The notes under the pieces: generated by a model | Databases searched by the model: none | Told to the model about the DNA's origin: nothing | The model's input: the letters and a program-made list of their open reading frames with translations, nothing else | Shown here: positions 28,017 through 40,867 of the stretch, piece by piece | Position numbering within the stretch: position 1 is the stretch's first letter | Layout: each line of letters starts with the position of its first letter | Position numbers and translations under genes: made by a program | Assembly: GCF_001436505.1 (NCBI RefSeq) | Contig: NZ_AYYI01000003.1 | Location: 1 to 61,940, forward strand | DNA length: 61,940 nt | Source of the DNA: Loigolactobacillus rennini DSM 20253 | GTDB lineage: Bacteria > Bacillota > Bacilli > Lactobacillales > Lactobacillaceae | Reading direction: 5' to 3'

Positions 28017-29228
28017 TTAGTCGTTATCAGCACTATCGTCTGGCGCATCTGCCGCTGGAGAATCATTATTGTTTGCCACTTCAGACGTTTCCGTCTCCTC
28101 AGCTGATACCGTTGAATCAGCTTCTAGTGAATCGGTGATTTCTGGCGCTTCACTGGATTCTTCAGCTTCAGGTTCAGATTGTGCTGCAATGTCATCCGCT
28201 TCAGTCTCAGACTTAATGTCAATTTTATAACCCGTCAACTTAGCAGCTAAACGTGCATTTTGTCCACGTTTTCCAATTGCTAAAGAAAGTTGATAATCAG
28301 GCACAATCACTGTAGCAGCCTTTTCATTCTCTTCATCAAAGATGACATCGACAACCTCAGCTGGATTCAATGCGTTAGCGATGTATTCTGCTGGATCATC
28401 TACCCATTCAATAATATCCATGTTTTCACCAGATAGTTCATTGACAATGGCCTGAACGCGTTGCCCCCGAGGACCAACACAGGTTCCGACTGAATCAATA
28501 TTTTCATCCCGGCTACGCACTGCAATTTTTGTCCGATCACCAGCCTCACGGGCAATTGAAACAATTTCCACTGTTCCATCATAAATTTCTGGTACTTCTT
28601 GTTCAAACAACCGTTTCACTAAATCTGGATGTGTGCGGCTGACATGAACCTGGGGCCCTTTAGGTGTATTTTCGACTTTAGTCACATAAACCTTAATCCG
28701 ATCATGCGGTTCATAATGTTCATTAGGCATTTGATCATTACGTGATAATAATGCTTCGATTTTGCCTAAATTAACGTAAATAAACCGATTGTCGCGGCGT
28801 TCAACTACACCTTGCATAATTTCATTTTCATACTTAATGTACTGGTCATAAATAATGCTGCGTTCAGCTTCCCGAACACGTTGCATAATGACTTGTTTAG
28901 CGGTTTGTGCCGCAATTCGGCCAAAATCTTTAGGTGTCACTTCAAAACGGATTTTGTCCCCGACTTCATAAGCTTCGTTGATGGTTAAAGCTTCTTTTAA
29001 ACTGACTTCCAAACGTGAGTCAAAGACTTCCTCAGTAACTTCTTTAACTGCATAAACGTGGATATCTCCTTTTTTAGGGTCAAATTCAACCTCCACATTT
29101 TGTGCTTGGCCGTAATTCCGTTTATAAGCTGAAACTAAAGCAGCTTCCAGCGCCTCAATCACAATTTCTTTTTTGACACCTTTTTCTTTTTCCAGTGCAT
29201 CCAATGCACTTAGCATTTCCTTGCTCAT
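28017..29228 (-). CDS. nusA: Transcription termination/antitermination factor NusA
   Basis: Binds RNA polymerase and nascent RNA. N-terminal polymerase-binding domain (1-125), then S1 domain and two KH domains with VGPRGQRVQAI and IGKRGQNARLA. Unlike the short Bacillus protein, a strongly acidic tail of about 60 residues rich in Glu, Asp, Ala and Ser follows the KH domains (about 341-403). ATG 29228; the longer ORF overlaps rimP and is not supported. Follows rimP by 22 bases. Confidence 0.96.
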   Translation of the reverse strand: MSKEMLSALDALEKEKGVKKEIVIEALEAALVSAYKRNYGQAQNVEVEFDPKKGDIHVYAVKEVTEEVFDSRLEVSLKEALTINEAYEVGDKIRFEVTPKDFGRIAAQTAKQVIMQRVREAERSIIYDQYIKYENEIMQGVVERRDNRFIYVNLGKIEALLSRNDQMPNEHYEPHDRIKVYVTKVENTPKGPQVHVSRTHPDLVKRLFEQEVPEIYDGTVEIVSIAREAGDRTKIAVRSRDENIDSVGTCVGPRGQRVQAIVNELSGENMDIIEWVDDPAEYIANALNPAEVVDVIFDEENEKAATVIVPDYQLSLAIGKRGQNARLAAKLTGYKIDIKSETEADDIAAQSEPEAEESSEAPEITDSLEADSTVSAEETETSEVANNNDSPAADAPDDSADND

Positions 29229-29250
29229 GGTAATATTGTTCCTTTCCCGA

Positions 29251-29724
29251 TTAAAATTCAATCGCCAATCGCGCATGCGCAATTTGCTGACGTGCAAACA
29301 CCAACGATTTACGCCGCGTTTTATCCTTGACTGACAATGTTAATTCATCCGCGGTTAATTTAATCAATGTGCCTTCAAAAGCCTTTGCACCATTGACCGG
29401 CTGATAAAGCGAGATGTGAATATACTGGTTTAATGCCCGCTGATAATCACGTTCTTTTTTTAACGGCCGCTCAGCGCCAGGTGATGAAACTTCCAAATAA
29501 TAAGCTTGCGGAATCGGGTCTGGATCCATTGCATCCAGCTTTTCACTGATTTTTTCGCTGATCATCGCACAATCTTCAAGCTGAATGCCTGCAGGTTTAT
29601 CGATGTAAACCCGCAAATACCAACTCTTACCTTCTTTAACAAATTCCATATCAACTAATTCAAAATGATAACTATCCACAATGGGCTGGATAACATCTTG
29701 GACTTTTTCAACAACCGAGCTCAA
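29251..29724 (-). CDS. rimP: Ribosome maturation factor RimP
   Basis: 30S assembly factor. Two-domain protein of 157 aa with [20 protein letters not shown], and the motif [11 protein letters not shown]. Start TTG at 29724, 7 bases after GGGAGG; the in-frame TTG at 29745 would lie upstream of the ribosome site. First gene of the rimP-nusA-ylxR-ylxQ-infB-rbfA operon. Confidence 0.94.
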   Translation of the reverse strand: MSSVVEKVQDVIQPIVDSYHFELVDMEFVKEGKSWYLRVYIDKPAGIQLEDCAMISEKISEKLDAMDPDPIPQAYYLEVSSPGAERPLKKERDYQRALNQYIHISLYQPVNGAKAFEGTLIKLTADELTLSVKDKTRRKSLVFARQQIAHARLAIEF

Positions 29725-29785
29725 ATCACGGCCTCCCTTTCGCAATTATAATTTATTTTACTAACTGTAAAACAATTGCTGCTCA

Positions 29786-29811
29786 ATAACGGCTAAATTA
29801 CACACCGTTAT
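29786..29811. promoter_or_regulatory. Inverted repeat upstream of rimP
   Basis: ATAACGG and CCGTTAT, 7-bp perfect arms with a 12-base spacer. It lies in the promoter region of the rimP-nusA-infB operon. A TATAAT at 29745-29750 is very close to the ribosome site and no good -35 is visible, so the start of transcription is unclear. Confidence 0.35.
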
Positions 29812-29842
29812 GGATTGATTTATTTAATGACCTGATTTATCC

Positions 29843-29872
29843 AATAAAAAGAGTGAGCATCGCTGCTCACTC
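29843..29872 (-). terminator. Terminator after polC
   Basis: A perfect 9-bp GC-rich stem (29851-29859 with 29864-29872), tetraloop, then TTTTTATT on the minus strand. Confidence 0.9.
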
Positions 29873-29994
29873 GACCAAAGTCTCTAAATACAATCATTAT
29901 AATAGCACAAATCATGTGTATAAGCAACCAGCAGCCTTGCTAGACAGCGCCAGTTTCATTTCTTAAACCGCGATTAATTGAAGCTTCAAAATTT

Positions 29995-32900
29995 TTAAAG
30001 CATATCAAATAATGAAAGTTGATTTTCATCTGGCAAGCCTTCTAAAACATGATTTTCAGTCAAATAATCAATCAATGATTTAGAAACTTTACCCCGCTTA
30101 CTTAAATCTTCTTTCGACAAAAATGGCTTTTCTTCCCGTGCGGAAACAATTTGCTTAGCCACATTCATGCCCAGACTGGGTACTGCCCGGAAAGGTGCTA
30201 GTAAGGTTTTACCATCATCTTCAATGACAAATTCAGAAGCATCTGAACGGTTAATATCAACCATTTCAAACTTAAAGCCTCTCTCTAGCATTTCATTGGC
30301 AATTTCTAGGACAGTCAATAAATTCTTTTCCTTAGCCGTCGCATCCATGCCCTTATCCTTAATGGCTTTCATGGCTGCCTTAACTGCAGATTTACCATGT
30401 GCCATCGCAACAAGGTCAAAATCCTCTGCACGAACCGTGAAGTAAGCTGCGTAATATAAAATCGGATAGTACACTTTAAAATAAGCAACGCGTAAGGCCA
30501 TTAAAATGTAAGCAGCTGCGTGCGCTTTAGGAAACATGTACTTAATCTTCAAGCAAGAATCAATGTACCAATCAGGCACCTGTTTATTAGCCCGCATGGT
30601 TTTTTGCCAATCATCTGGAATGCCACGGCCCTTACGCACATGTTCCATAATGTTAAAGGCAAGTGAGGCATCCATACCATAATGAATGAGGTCCAGCATG
30701 ATGTTGTCCCGACAGCCGATAACGTCTTTTAACGTGACGACACCTTTTTGAATTAATTCTTCCGCATTTCCCAGCCAAACGTCGGTTCCATGCGATAAAC
30801 CAGAAATTTGAAGTAGTTCGGCAAAGGTTGTGGGATGTGTTTCTTCCAACATTCCCCGAACAAAACGAGTTCCAAACTCAGGAATACCCAGCGTACCGGT
30901 TTCTGAGCCAATTTGTTCTGGTGTGACGCCCAACGCTTTAGTGCTAGAAAATAGCGTCATTACTTGTGGATCTACAGGCGGAATTGATTTGGGCTCAATT
31001 CCAGATAAATCTTGTAATTTCCGAATCATTGTTGGATCATCATGACCTAAGATATCCATTTTTAAAATATTATCATGAATCGAATGGAAATCAAAATGAC
31101 TGGTCCGCCAAGGTGCACTTTGATCATCTGCCGGATACTGAATTGGTGTAAAGTCATAAATATCCATATAATCTGGCACAATCAAAATACCAGCAGGGTG
31201 CTGCCCAGTAGTTCGCTTAACACCAGTAGTACCTTGAGCTAACCGATCAATTTCAGCACCGCGATAAGTTTTGCCAGTATCCCGCTCGTAAGCTTTCACA
31301 TGACCATAGCCGGTTTTATCAGCAACCGTTCCAATCGTGCCAGCCCGGAAAACATTATTTTCACCGAATAAAACCTTCATGTAATTATGCGCAATTGGCT
31401 GATAATCACCAGAAAAGTTCAGGTCGATATCTGGCACCTTATTCCCCGTAAAACCAAGAAAAGTTTCAAAGGGAATATCATGCCCATCTTTTGCTAGCTC
31501 AGCACCACAGTTTGGACAAGTTTTATCTGGTAAATCATAGCCAGAACCATATTCACCTTTAGTATAAAATTTTGTGTAATGACATTGTGGGCATCGATAG
31601 TGAGGTGGCAACGCGTTAATTTCAGTAATTCCAGCTAAATAAGCTACTAAACTAGAGCCCACAGATCCCCGTGAGCCTACTAAATACCCATCTTTATTGC
31701 TTTTATAAACCAATTTTTGGGCAATTAAGTAATGCACTGCAAAACCATTTCCAATAATGCTTTTCAATTCTTGGGCTATCCGCTCTGCCACAATCTTAGG
31801 GAGCTCTTCACCATATAGCTGATGTGCTGCCGTATAAGTCATATTTTTAATGTCATCAGCGGCGCCAGGCATTTTAGGCGTATACAGTTTTGTTTTGACT
31901 GGTGAAATGGCATCAATATGATCAGCTAACTTATTGGGATTAGTCACCACAATCCGCTCTGCTTCTTCCTGACCTAAAAATTGAAATGCTTTTAGCATTT
32001 CATCAGTCGAACGAAAATGAACATCCGGTAAATTAATCCGATTTAACGGATTAGCGCCCCCTTGCGAGTTGATTAAAATCTTACGGTATATTTTATCTTG
32101 GGGGTTTAAATAATGGACATCTCCAGTGGCTACCACAGGCTTATGCAATTCTTCTCCAATTTTAACTAGTTGACGTAAAATGTCTTCTAAATCACGGTTA
32201 TTGTTAATTAAATTCCGTTCCAATAGCGGTGCATAAACTGGTTTAGGCATTACTTCAATGTAATCATAGAATTTAGCTTTATCTAAAGCTGCTTGATACC
32301 CTTTTTGCATCATTGCGGTGAATACTTCACCACTTGAGCAAGCTGAACCAATCAAAATCCCTTCACGATATTGGTTGACCACACTCCGTGGCAAACGCGG
32401 CATGCGATAGTAATAACTAACCATCGACATGGAAACCAACTTGAATAAATTTTTCAAGCCTGCTTGCGTTTGCGCTAGCAGTACTGCATGGAATGGTCGT
32501 GCCTGTTTATAGGCTTCATTTTGACCAACACGGTTATTTAATTGATCGACATAGTCCATCTGGTATTTTTCTTTGGCTTCTTTTAAAAAGATATACAGTA
32601 AATGACCGGTAGATTCCGCATCAGCATTAGCCCGGTGATGGTGTTCCAAACTAACTTTAAAGCGTTTGGCAAGTGAATCTAACTTATGGTTCTTAAATTC
32701 TGGGTGTAGCATCCGGGCTAATTCAAGCGTATCAATGACCGGTACCTCAATTTGACCCATATTGTGCCGTGCGTAACCCGCATTTAAAAAACCCACATCA
32801 AAAGTCACATTGTGCCCAACTAAAATGGTCCCGGCGTAAAATTTTTGAAATTTGGCAAAAGCCTCTTCTTCTTTATTTTGCCCACGTACCATCTCGTCGG

Positions 32901-34344
32901 TAATACTAGTTAAATTTGTGGTGGTCTCGGATAACGGATGTCCAGGATCGATGAATTCTTCAAATTCATCGATTACTTGGCCGTTTTTCATCTTAACAGC
33001 AGCCAATTCGATAACAGAATCATAAACAGCTGACAAACCAGTGGTTTCAGTATCAAACACCACGTAAACAGTATCTTTATCCAATGGCTGGTGCGTTAAA
33101 TTATAGGCAATCGGCACCCCATCATCAACTAGATTAGCTTCAACACCGTATAAAATTTTAACGCCATTTTTTTCACCTGCAGTGTGAGCCTCCGGAAAAC
33201 CTTGAACTGCCGCATGGTCAGTAATGGCCACTGCTTTTTGTCCCCACTTTGCGGCTTGCTGTACATAATCTGAAATACTGTTTGTGGCATCCATTTGACT
33301 CATGTTTGTGTGTAGATGTAGTTCAACCCGCTTTTCCCCGGCCGGGGCAGTATCTTGCCGCTCCTGATGTTTAATTTCTTGAACATCTCGCGCATTAACA
33401 ACTAAGTCACGCATAAAATTATCTTCTTGTACGCTACCTTTTACTTTGACCCAAATGCCCTTTTTAACACTAGCAAATGCCTGTTCATCCGTGTGGTTAC
33501 GCGAGAATTTTTTAACTGTGAATGACGATGAATAATCCGTCATTTTAAAAATCAGTAATTGTCTTTTAGAACGTAGGGTACGAATTTCTGCATCAAAGAC
33601 ATAGCCTTGGATGACAACCGCATTTTCTTCTTCTTGAATCTCACTCATCTGACGAACTTCATCACTTTGTCGGATTGGCCGGCCAATACTTACCGGGCCA
33701 TTTTGGCCATTAGTGTCCGCTTGCTTTTGATGTTCATTTTCGGCTTGCTGGATTGCCGCAGCAGCTTGCTGTGCCATAATAGCGGCGTCCTTTTTTTCTT
33801 TAGCCGCTTTAAAAGCGTCGATTTTAGCTTGTGAGGCAGATTCATCAATTAAGACATGAATGGCAAATTTGGGAAATCCGACGATGGCATAAGTTGACTC
33901 GATCGGCCCTAACGCCTGGGAAGTTAGAAAATTTTTAACAATGCTGTTATCTGCTAACAGCATGACACGACCATCATCCAAATACGGTTGTTCTTTTTCA
34001 CATAGTTCTTGGATTAACGAAGAGTGAATGCCACTAGTTTTAACCACAAACTGCCAGTAATCTCCTAATTTTTGGTTCGTTATTTGTGGTTTTCTAGTCT
34101 GAATGGTCATCTTAACCTGAGCAATGTCACGAAAAGCTTGTTGTAAATGCTGACCTAAATCCATATAAAGTGGATAAGGTAAAATGTCTGCAAATTCAAA
34201 GTAAAACTGCCAAACTTGTGATTTTTGATGCACTACGACTTTATTGATCTTAGCAGCTTCAAAAAAAGGTTCATTTTCTGGCGTGACAGTCAACTTAATT
34301 TGTTCACGTAATTGATTAAATAATTCAGTCCCACTTAAACTCAA
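29995..34344 (-). CDS. polC: DNA polymerase III PolC (Gram-positive replicative polymerase)
   Basis: Main replicative polymerase with built-in proofreading. Order: N-terminal domain, OB domain ([19 protein letters not shown]), PHP domain ([14 protein letters not shown]) interrupted by the DnaQ-like exonuclease ([12 protein letters not shown] ... [12 protein letters not shown]), palm/fingers with [13 protein letters not shown], a zinc-binding Cys4 (CPQC ... CPNC) and the C-terminal helix-hairpin-helix region. About 1449 aa. An ATG at 34353 directly abuts the ribosome site AGGAAGG; the TTG at 34344, 8 bases away, is better placed. Last gene of uppS-cdsA-rseP-proS-polC. Confidence 0.98.
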   Translation of the reverse strand: MSLSGTELFNQLREQIKLTVTPENEPFFEAAKINKVVVHQKSQVWQFYFEFADILPYPLYMDLGQHLQQAFRDIAQVKMTIQTRKPQITNQKLGDYWQFVVKTSGIHSSLIQELCEKEQPYLDDGRVMLLADNSIVKNFLTSQALGPIESTYAIVGFPKFAIHVLIDESASQAKIDAFKAAKEKKDAAIMAQQAAAAIQQAENEHQKQADTNGQNGPVSIGRPIRQSDEVRQMSEIQEEENAVVIQGYVFDAEIRTLRSKRQLLIFKMTDYSSSFTVKKFSRNHTDEQAFASVKKGIWVKVKGSVQEDNFMRDLVVNARDVQEIKHQERQDTAPAGEKRVELHLHTNMSQMDATNSISDYVQQAAKWGQKAVAITDHAAVQGFPEAHTAGEKNGVKILYGVEANLVDDGVPIAYNLTHQPLDKDTVYVVFDTETTGLSAVYDSVIELAAVKMKNGQVIDEFEEFIDPGHPLSETTTNLTSITDEMVRGQNKEEEAFAKFQKFYAGTILVGHNVTFDVGFLNAGYARHNMGQIEVPVIDTLELARMLHPEFKNHKLDSLAKRFKVSLEHHHRANADAESTGHLLYIFLKEAKEKYQMDYVDQLNNRVGQNEAYKQARPFHAVLLAQTQAGLKNLFKLVSMSMVSYYYRMPRLPRSVVNQYREGILIGSACSSGEVFTAMMQKGYQAALDKAKFYDYIEVMPKPVYAPLLERNLINNNRDLEDILRQLVKIGEELHKPVVATGDVHYLNPQDKIYRKILINSQGGANPLNRINLPDVHFRSTDEMLKAFQFLGQEEAERIVVTNPNKLADHIDAISPVKTKLYTPKMPGAADDIKNMTYTAAHQLYGEELPKIVAERIAQELKSIIGNGFAVHYLIAQKLVYKSNKDGYLVGSRGSVGSSLVAYLAGITEINALPPHYRCPQCHYTKFYTKGEYGSGYDLPDKTCPNCGAELAKDGHDIPFETFLGFTGNKVPDIDLNFSGDYQPIAHNYMKVLFGENNVFRAGTIGTVADKTGYGHVKAYERDTGKTYRGAEIDRLAQGTTGVKRTTGQHPAGILIVPDYMDIYDFTPIQYPADDQSAPWRTSHFDFHSIHDNILKMDILGHDDPTMIRKLQDLSGIEPKSIPPVDPQVMTLFSSTKALGVTPEQIGSETGTLGIPEFGTRFVRGMLEETHPTTFAELLQISGLSHGTDVWLGNAEELIQKGVVTLKDVIGCRDNIMLDLIHYGMDASLAFNIMEHVRKGRGIPDDWQKTMRANKQVPDWYIDSCLKIKYMFPKAHAAAYILMALRVAYFKVYYPILYYAAYFTVRAEDFDLVAMAHGKSAVKAAMKAIKDKGMDATAKEKNLLTVLEIANEMLERGFKFEMVDINRSDASEFVIEDDGKTLLAPFRAVPSLGMNVAKQIVSAREEKPFLSKEDLSKRGKVSKSLIDYLTENHVLEGLPDENQLSLFDML

Positions 34345-34369
34345 CGCGGCCATCCTTCCTAATTAAATC

Positions 34370-34415
34370 AAGAAAAGAGTCGGACCTTGATTCAAAATTC
34401 ATCAGTTCCCACTCT
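34370..34415 (-). terminator. Weak terminator-like hairpin between proS and polC
   Basis: Minus-strand stem AGAGTGGGA with TCCGACTCT (one G-G mismatch) and a long loop, followed by TTTTCTT. Could attenuate polC. Confidence 0.4.
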
Positions 34416-34451
34416 TAACATTTATTTACTCACCAGCCTAATCCTAATTGA

Positions 34452-36179
<1,728 letters not shown>

Positions 36180-36217
36180 TCACGATAAACGGGTTTAACC
36201 ATGCATTTAACATCAAT

Positions 36218-37492
36218 TTAGCGCATAAAGAAGCGTTGAAAGTCATTCCACGTAACCGCCACTAATAATAATAGCATTAACGCAAAACCAACTAAGGTAA
36301 TCATACCCTCTTTTTCCGGCGCTAACGGTTTGTGCCGGATGGCTTCAAGAATATTCAACAATAACTTACCACCATCTAAAGCGGGAATGGGAAGTAAGTT
36401 CATAATGGCAATACTAATTGACAACAAGCCCATTAAATTCAAGATTGTACTAGCACCCATTTTAGTTGCTTGTGAAGTCAGTGAGTACATGGCAACCGGA
36501 CCACCAAAATTATTGATGTCAAAACCATGAACCAGCATACCACCTAGTACTTTTAAAGTAGCGGAAAAAATTTGCCAAGTATAGGTAAATCCATGTGCAA
36601 TTTTTGCTTTAAAGGATTGGTCCATTTTAACGCCAATCCCAATAACACCGATTTTTTTGCCATTATTAGTCGTGGCTTTAGGCGTTACCGCAATCTTTTT
36701 TTGCGCATCACCTTGGCTAACAGTTAAATTAACCTTTTGTTTGGGGTGCTGGTTAATGGCCTGCGCAATGGCAATAAAGTCAGCTGTCTTTTGTCCATTA
36801 ACTGCAGTAATGCGATCCCCACTTTTTAGACCTGCTTGCTGGGCAACAGAATTGGCCTGTATTGTCCCAATTTGATTTGAATCAGAACGCGCAACCCCAC
36901 CAGCTAAAAAAGCAACTAAAATAAATGTTAAGATTCCTAAAATAAAATTATTCATCACACCAGCAATGTTGATTAACATCCGTTTAAAAATAGAAACAGA
37001 TTGAAATTGTACATCTACTGGTGCAATTTGTACTTCAGTCCCATCTTTTTCAATAATTGTTGCATCGTGAACAACGTGGTACTGCTTTAATTGGGAATCA
37101 TCACCATTTTCGTAACCACTGATCACCAGTGCCTCCTGCAAGTCGCTGTTTGCTACTTCAAACGGAATGCCATCATTTAACAACACTTTCTGACTGGCAT
37201 TAATTCTTGTCACTTGCTGTTTATCATTTAGCGTTAAACTCACTGGTGTACCGGCCTTCAATTCATCTTCCTCATCATCTTGTAAACCGGCCATTCGAAC
37301 ATAGCCGCCTAAAGGTAGCAACCGTAAAGTATAAGTCGTTTCATGGTAACGTTTAGCAAGCAACTTCGGCCCCATACCGATTGAAAATTCGCGGACTAAA
37401 ACACCTGCACGTTTGGCAAAATAAAAATGACCAAACTCGTGCACGATGACAATCGCACCGAAAATCAGAATAAATACGATTAATGTCTCCAC
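36218..37492 (-). CDS. rseP: Site-2 intramembrane zinc metalloprotease RseP
   Basis: Regulated intramembrane proteolysis. The first membrane helix carries HEFGHFYFAKR (HExxH, residues 18-22), a PDZ domain occupies about 205-275, and the second zinc motif NLLPIPALDGG is near the C-terminus. About four membrane segments. A longer than usual region between the first helix and the PDZ domain (about 60-160) is rich in polar residues. GTG start after AAAGGGG. Confidence 0.96.
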   Translation of the reverse strand: METLIVFILIFGAIVIVHEFGHFYFAKRAGVLVREFSIGMGPKLLAKRYHETTYTLRLLPLGGYVRMAGLQDDEEDELKAGTPVSLTLNDKQQVTRINASQKVLLNDGIPFEVANSDLQEALVISGYENGDDSQLKQYHVVHDATIIEKDGTEVQIAPVDVQFQSVSIFKRMLINIAGVMNNFILGILTFILVAFLAGGVARSDSNQIGTIQANSVAQQAGLKSGDRITAVNGQKTADFIAIAQAINQHPKQKVNLTVSQGDAQKKIAVTPKATTNNGKKIGVIGIGVKMDQSFKAKIAHGFTYTWQIFSATLKVLGGMLVHGFDINNFGGPVAMYSLTSQATKMGASTILNLMGLLSISIAIMNLLPIPALDGGKLLLNILEAIRHKPLAPEKEGMITLVGFALMLLLLVAVTWNDFQRFFMR

Positions 37493-37532
37493 AAAATTGC
37501 CCCTTTCTCAATAACGGCATTGGCAACGCAAA

Positions 37533-38315
37533 TTAAATTAAAGTAAATAAATGCAACACCGGTAAAACGAACAATAAACTGTCAAAACGATCTAGGATGC
37601 CACCGTGTCCAGGTAAAATTTTACCAGAATCTTTTACACCATAATACCGTTTATAAGCAGATTCAACTAAATCACCTAATTGCCCGCAAATCGAAAAGAT
37701 TAAAGTGAACAGTACCATCGTCGGCATTGAATACAGCTGAACTTCATGGGCAAAAGCAACAAAAACACTACCGATAATTACAGCACAAAGTGTCCCGCCA
37801 ATTGATCCTTCCCAAGTCTTATTAGGACTGATCTGTGGTGCTAATTTATGCTTGCCAAATTTCCGCCCAATTTGATAAGCACCGATATCCGTTGCCCAAA
37901 TGGTGAACAGAATGTAAAACAACATCAATAGGCCTGTCTGACGTGCTGTAATGAAGTAATGAAAACCAGCACCAATATAAGCCGTTGCCAAAACAGTTAC
38001 ACCAACATCATCAAAATTAACCCGGTTTTTGGAAAACACCATATTGATCAATAATAGCATCACCAATAAGTAAAAAAGAAAACTGCGATTAGTTCCTTGT
38101 GGTAGCCAGTGAGCAGGAACCATCAGCACCAATACTGCTAATGCACCTAATAAGGCTTCCAGAGAAACAATAATTTTTTTTCGCATGATAAAGATTTCTG
38201 ACAAGGCAATAAGACCCAACAAAACAGCCATAATTTCAAATGGCAATCCCCCTAAAAAGACGATGGGGATGAACAATATTAATGCAATAACCGCAGTAAT
38301 AACACGCTGGCGCAT
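37533..38315 (-). CDS. cdsA: Phosphatidate cytidylyltransferase
   Basis: Makes CDP-diacylglycerol from phosphatidate and CTP for phospholipid synthesis. Polytopic (about seven helices), 260 aa, with the C-terminal signature VKDSGKILPGHGGILDRFDS; KTWEGSIGG is also present. ATG with AAGGAG upstream. Confidence 0.97.
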   Translation of the reverse strand: MRQRVITAVIALILFIPIVFLGGLPFEIMAVLLGLIALSEIFIMRKKIIVSLEALLGALAVLVLMVPAHWLPQGTNRSFLFYLLVMLLLINMVFSKNRVNFDDVGVTVLATAYIGAGFHYFITARQTGLLMLFYILFTIWATDIGAYQIGRKFGKHKLAPQISPNKTWEGSIGGTLCAVIIGSVFVAFAHEVQLYSMPTMVLFTLIFSICGQLGDLVESAYKRYYGVKDSGKILPGHGGILDRFDSLLFVLPVLHLFTLI

Positions 38316-38382
38316 TGATATAACACTCCTTTTTAAAATTAAACGATCATTAACCTATTAAAATAGCTCACAAAAACGATAA

Positions 38383-39147
38383 TTATTTTTTCAAACCACC
38401 AAAACGGCGGTCACGTTGCTGGTAAGTATAAATAGCAGCCTTAAGTTCAGCGGCACCAAAATCTGGCCAAAGCGCATCCGTAAACACCAATTCACTATAG
38501 GCAAGTTGCCATAACAAGAAATTTGACAGCCGTTCCTCACCACTAGTCCGGATTAGCAAATCAGGATCCGAATATTGCGCTAATGGTGCAGTCATTAAGG
38601 CTTGTGCAACAGACTGTTCATCGATTGCATCCACAGACAACTGTCCTGCCTGTACTTGTAATGCAATTTTCTTGACCGCCGATACAATTTCAGCGCGACT
38701 GCCATAATTTAACGCGAAATTCAAAATCATACCGTCATTTTTTTCAGTTGCTTTAATGGCATCTTGCACTGCCTTTTGCGTTTTTTCTGGCAATTGTTGC
38801 GTATAACCCATCACTTGAACACGGACGTTTTGTTTCACCAAATCAGGCACAAACGTATCGAAAAAATCAACTGGCAGTTGCATTAAATAATTGACTTCGC
38901 CAGTCGGCCGTTTCCAATTTTCGGTTGAAAAAGCATAAAGCGTTAGTACTTTGATTCCCAGTTGACTGGCATATTTGGTAACACGCTTAACGGTCTCCAT
39001 TCCTTCACGATGGCCAAATACCCGTGGACGATGTTTTTGCTGTGCCCACCGGCCATTGCCATCCATAATGATCGCCACATGTGCTGGAATTCGATCAGGA
39101 TCTAATCGAACGCCATCCTGCTGTGGCTTTTTTCCAAATGAGAACAA
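38383..39147 (-). CDS. uppS: Undecaprenyl diphosphate synthase
   Basis: cis-Prenyltransferase that makes the C55 lipid carrier for cell-wall synthesis. MDGNGRWAQ (catalytic Asp), [20 protein letters not shown] and [15 protein letters not shown] are all present. 254 aa. Start TTG at 39147, 9 bases after GGAGG. First gene of uppS-cdsA-rseP-proS-polC. Confidence 0.97.
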   Translation of the reverse strand: MFSFGKKPQQDGVRLDPDRIPAHVAIIMDGNGRWAQQKHRPRVFGHREGMETVKRVTKYASQLGIKVLTLYAFSTENWKRPTGEVNYLMQLPVDFFDTFVPDLVKQNVRVQVMGYTQQLPEKTQKAVQDAIKATEKNDGMILNFALNYGSRAEIVSAVKKIALQVQAGQLSVDAIDEQSVAQALMTAPLAQYSDPDLLIRTSGEERLSNFLLWQLAYSELVFTDALWPDFGAAELKAAIYTYQQRDRRFGGLKK

Positions 39148-39186
39148 AGATTAGCGCCTCCATATGTAAATTTAAAACTAAAGTTT

Positions 39187-39215
39187 ATTGTATCAAAAAA
39201 GAAAGAAACTGACTA
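39187..39215 (-). promoter_or_regulatory. Promoter for uppS-cdsA-rseP-proS-polC
   Basis: Minus-strand TAGTCA (39210-39215), 17 bases, TACAAT (39187-39192). Confidence 0.55.
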
Positions 39216-39271
39216 TTAAATCCCAAGGAATTAAGTGTTTCGCAATAAATTAATCCAAGGTAACCACAAGT

Positions 39272-39297
39272 AAAAAAGCCGCGACTCAAGCCGCGAC
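39272..39297 (-). terminator. Terminator after frr built from a direct repeat
   Basis: Minus-strand RNA GUCGCGGC-UUGA-GUCGCGGC folds into an 8-bp stem with two G-U pairs although the two arms are identical in sequence; six U follow. Confidence 0.88.
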
Positions 39298-39345
39298 CAG
39301 TTAATAACTTGTTGATTCAACTTAAACGATCATATTCGTGCTTAA

Positions 39346-39906
39346 TTAATCCGCCATAATTTCTTTATCCTTGGCAGCAGCAATCTCATCGATCTTATTA
39401 GTTGCCGTGTCCGTCACTTTTTGGACTTCATCTTCTAAATTATGCAAATCATCTTCGGTTAAATCATTATTCTTTTCACGTTTACGCAATTCATCAATCG
39501 CATCACGCCGGACATTGCGAACTGCAACCTTAGCTGTCTCCGCTTCTTTTTTAACGTTTTTAGCTAATTCTTCACGCCGATCCTGGGTCAATTGCGGAAT
39601 AACAAGACGAATTACTGACCCATCATTAGCTGGCGTCAAACCTAAATCAGAAGCTAACAACGCCCGCTCAATTTCCTTTAACGTTGATTTATCGTAGGGC
39701 GTAACCATCAATACTCGAGCTTCTGGGATGGTGATGGTTGCTAACTGATTAATTGGTGTCGGAACACCATAATATTCAACATTAACGCGGTTTAAAAGAC
39801 TCGCATTGGCGCGTCCAGCCCGAATTTGACCTAGTTCACGTTGCAGTGCTTGTTCTGCTTTACCCATTTTGACTTGTGCTTCTTTAATTGTGACATCTTT
39901 TGTCAT
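39346..39906 (-). CDS. frr: Ribosome recycling factor
   Basis: Splits post-termination ribosomes with EF-G. Three-helix bundle protein with [14 protein letters not shown] and [16 protein letters not shown]. 186 aa, ATG start; it begins directly after the pyrH stop. Last gene of rpsB-tsf-pyrH-frr. Confidence 0.98.
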   Translation of the reverse strand: MTKDVTIKEAQVKMGKAEQALQRELGQIRAGRANASLLNRVNVEYYGVPTPINQLATITIPEARVLMVTPYDKSTLKEIERALLASDLGLTPANDGSVIRLVIPQLTQDRREELAKNVKKEAETAKVAVRNVRRDAIDELRKREKNNDLTEDDLHNLEDEVQKVTDTATNKIDEIAAAKDKEIMAD

Positions 39907-40632
39907 TTACTTATCCCCCTTAATGGTAGTACCAATTTGTTCTCCTTGAACAACACGCTTGATATTACCTGCTTCATTTAAATTAAAAACAACTAACGGA
40001 ATATTATTGTCCATCGACAAAGAACTTGCAGTAGTATCCATGACATTTAAGCCTTTGTCAATAATGTCCAAATGTGTTAATTCATGAAATTTAGTGGCGT
40101 GAACATCTTTATTAGGATCAGCTGAATAAACCCCATCAACGTTATTTTTAGCCATTAAAATCACATCTGCATCAATTTCTGCTGCTCGTAAAGCTGCTGT
40201 AGTGTCCGTTGAGAAATACGGGTTCCCAGTGCCAGCGGCAAAAATCACGACCCGATTTTTTTCCAAATGACGGATTGCTTTCCGTCGAATGTAAGGCTCT
40301 GCAATTTGACGCATCTCAATGGAAGTTTGAACGCGTGTAGGAACATCTAATTGTTCTAGATTATCCTGCAAGGCTAAAGCGTTCATCACCGTGGCTAACA
40401 TCCCCATATAATCTGCTTGGGCACGTTCCATTCCCATTTCAGCACCAGTTTGGCCGCGCCAAATATTGCCGCCACCGACAACAATTGCAATTTGGACGCC
40501 TAATGCATAAACCTCTTTAATTTCTTTGGCAACATTGACAATAATTGGCGGTTTGATCCCAAAGCCTTCTTGACCAGCTAATGCTTCACCACTGACTTTA
40601 AGGACAATCCGTTTATACTTAATTTTGGACAT
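39907..40632 (-). CDS. pyrH: UMP kinase
   Basis: Phosphorylates UMP to UDP. Amino-acid-kinase fold with [22 protein letters not shown] and [13 protein letters not shown] 40632 after GTGGAGG gives 241 aa; the ORF is open seven codons further without homology. It has its own promoter candidate in addition to read-through from tsf. Confidence 0.97.
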   Translation of the reverse strand: MSKIKYKRIVLKVSGEALAGQEGFGIKPPIIVNVAKEIKEVYALGVQIAIVVGGGNIWRGQTGAEMGMERAQADYMGMLATVMNALALQDNLEQLDVPTRVQTSIEMRQIAEPYIRRKAIRHLEKNRVVIFAAGTGNPYFSTDTTAALRAAEIDADVILMAKNNVDGVYSADPNKDVHATKFHELTHLDIIDKGLNVMDTTASSLSMDNNIPLVVFNLNEAGNIKRVVQGEQIGTTIKGDK

Positions 40633-40699
40633 GAATACGATCCTCCACTTCACCCTAATTGTTCATCTAGCTTATTAGCTACTCTGGGTTTTCCCCTTT

Positions 40700-40728
40700 A
40701 TTTTAGCATATCTACTGCTAACTGCCTA
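40700..40728 (-). promoter_or_regulatory. Promoter for pyrH-frr
   Basis: Minus-strand TAGGCA (40723-40728), 17 bases, TGC-TAAAAT (40700-40705), an extended -10. Confidence 0.5.
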
Positions 40729-40804
40729 ACTTAATTCAAGTTTGCCTATAAACCCACTAATGAAAAAGGATTTTTAATGCTGCACAAGCTGACCGCTTAA
40801 CAAA

Positions 40805-40835
40805 TAGCGGGTAATCTAAAAAGAATTACCCGCTA
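40805..40835 (-). terminator. Hairpin after tsf with weak T tract
   Basis: A perfect 11-bp stem (40805-40815 with 40825-40835). Only TTTG follows on the minus strand, so it probably lets part of the transcripts pass into pyrH. Confidence 0.65.
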
Positions 40836-40867
40836 CCGCACATGAACTAAATCACTATTATTTAACT

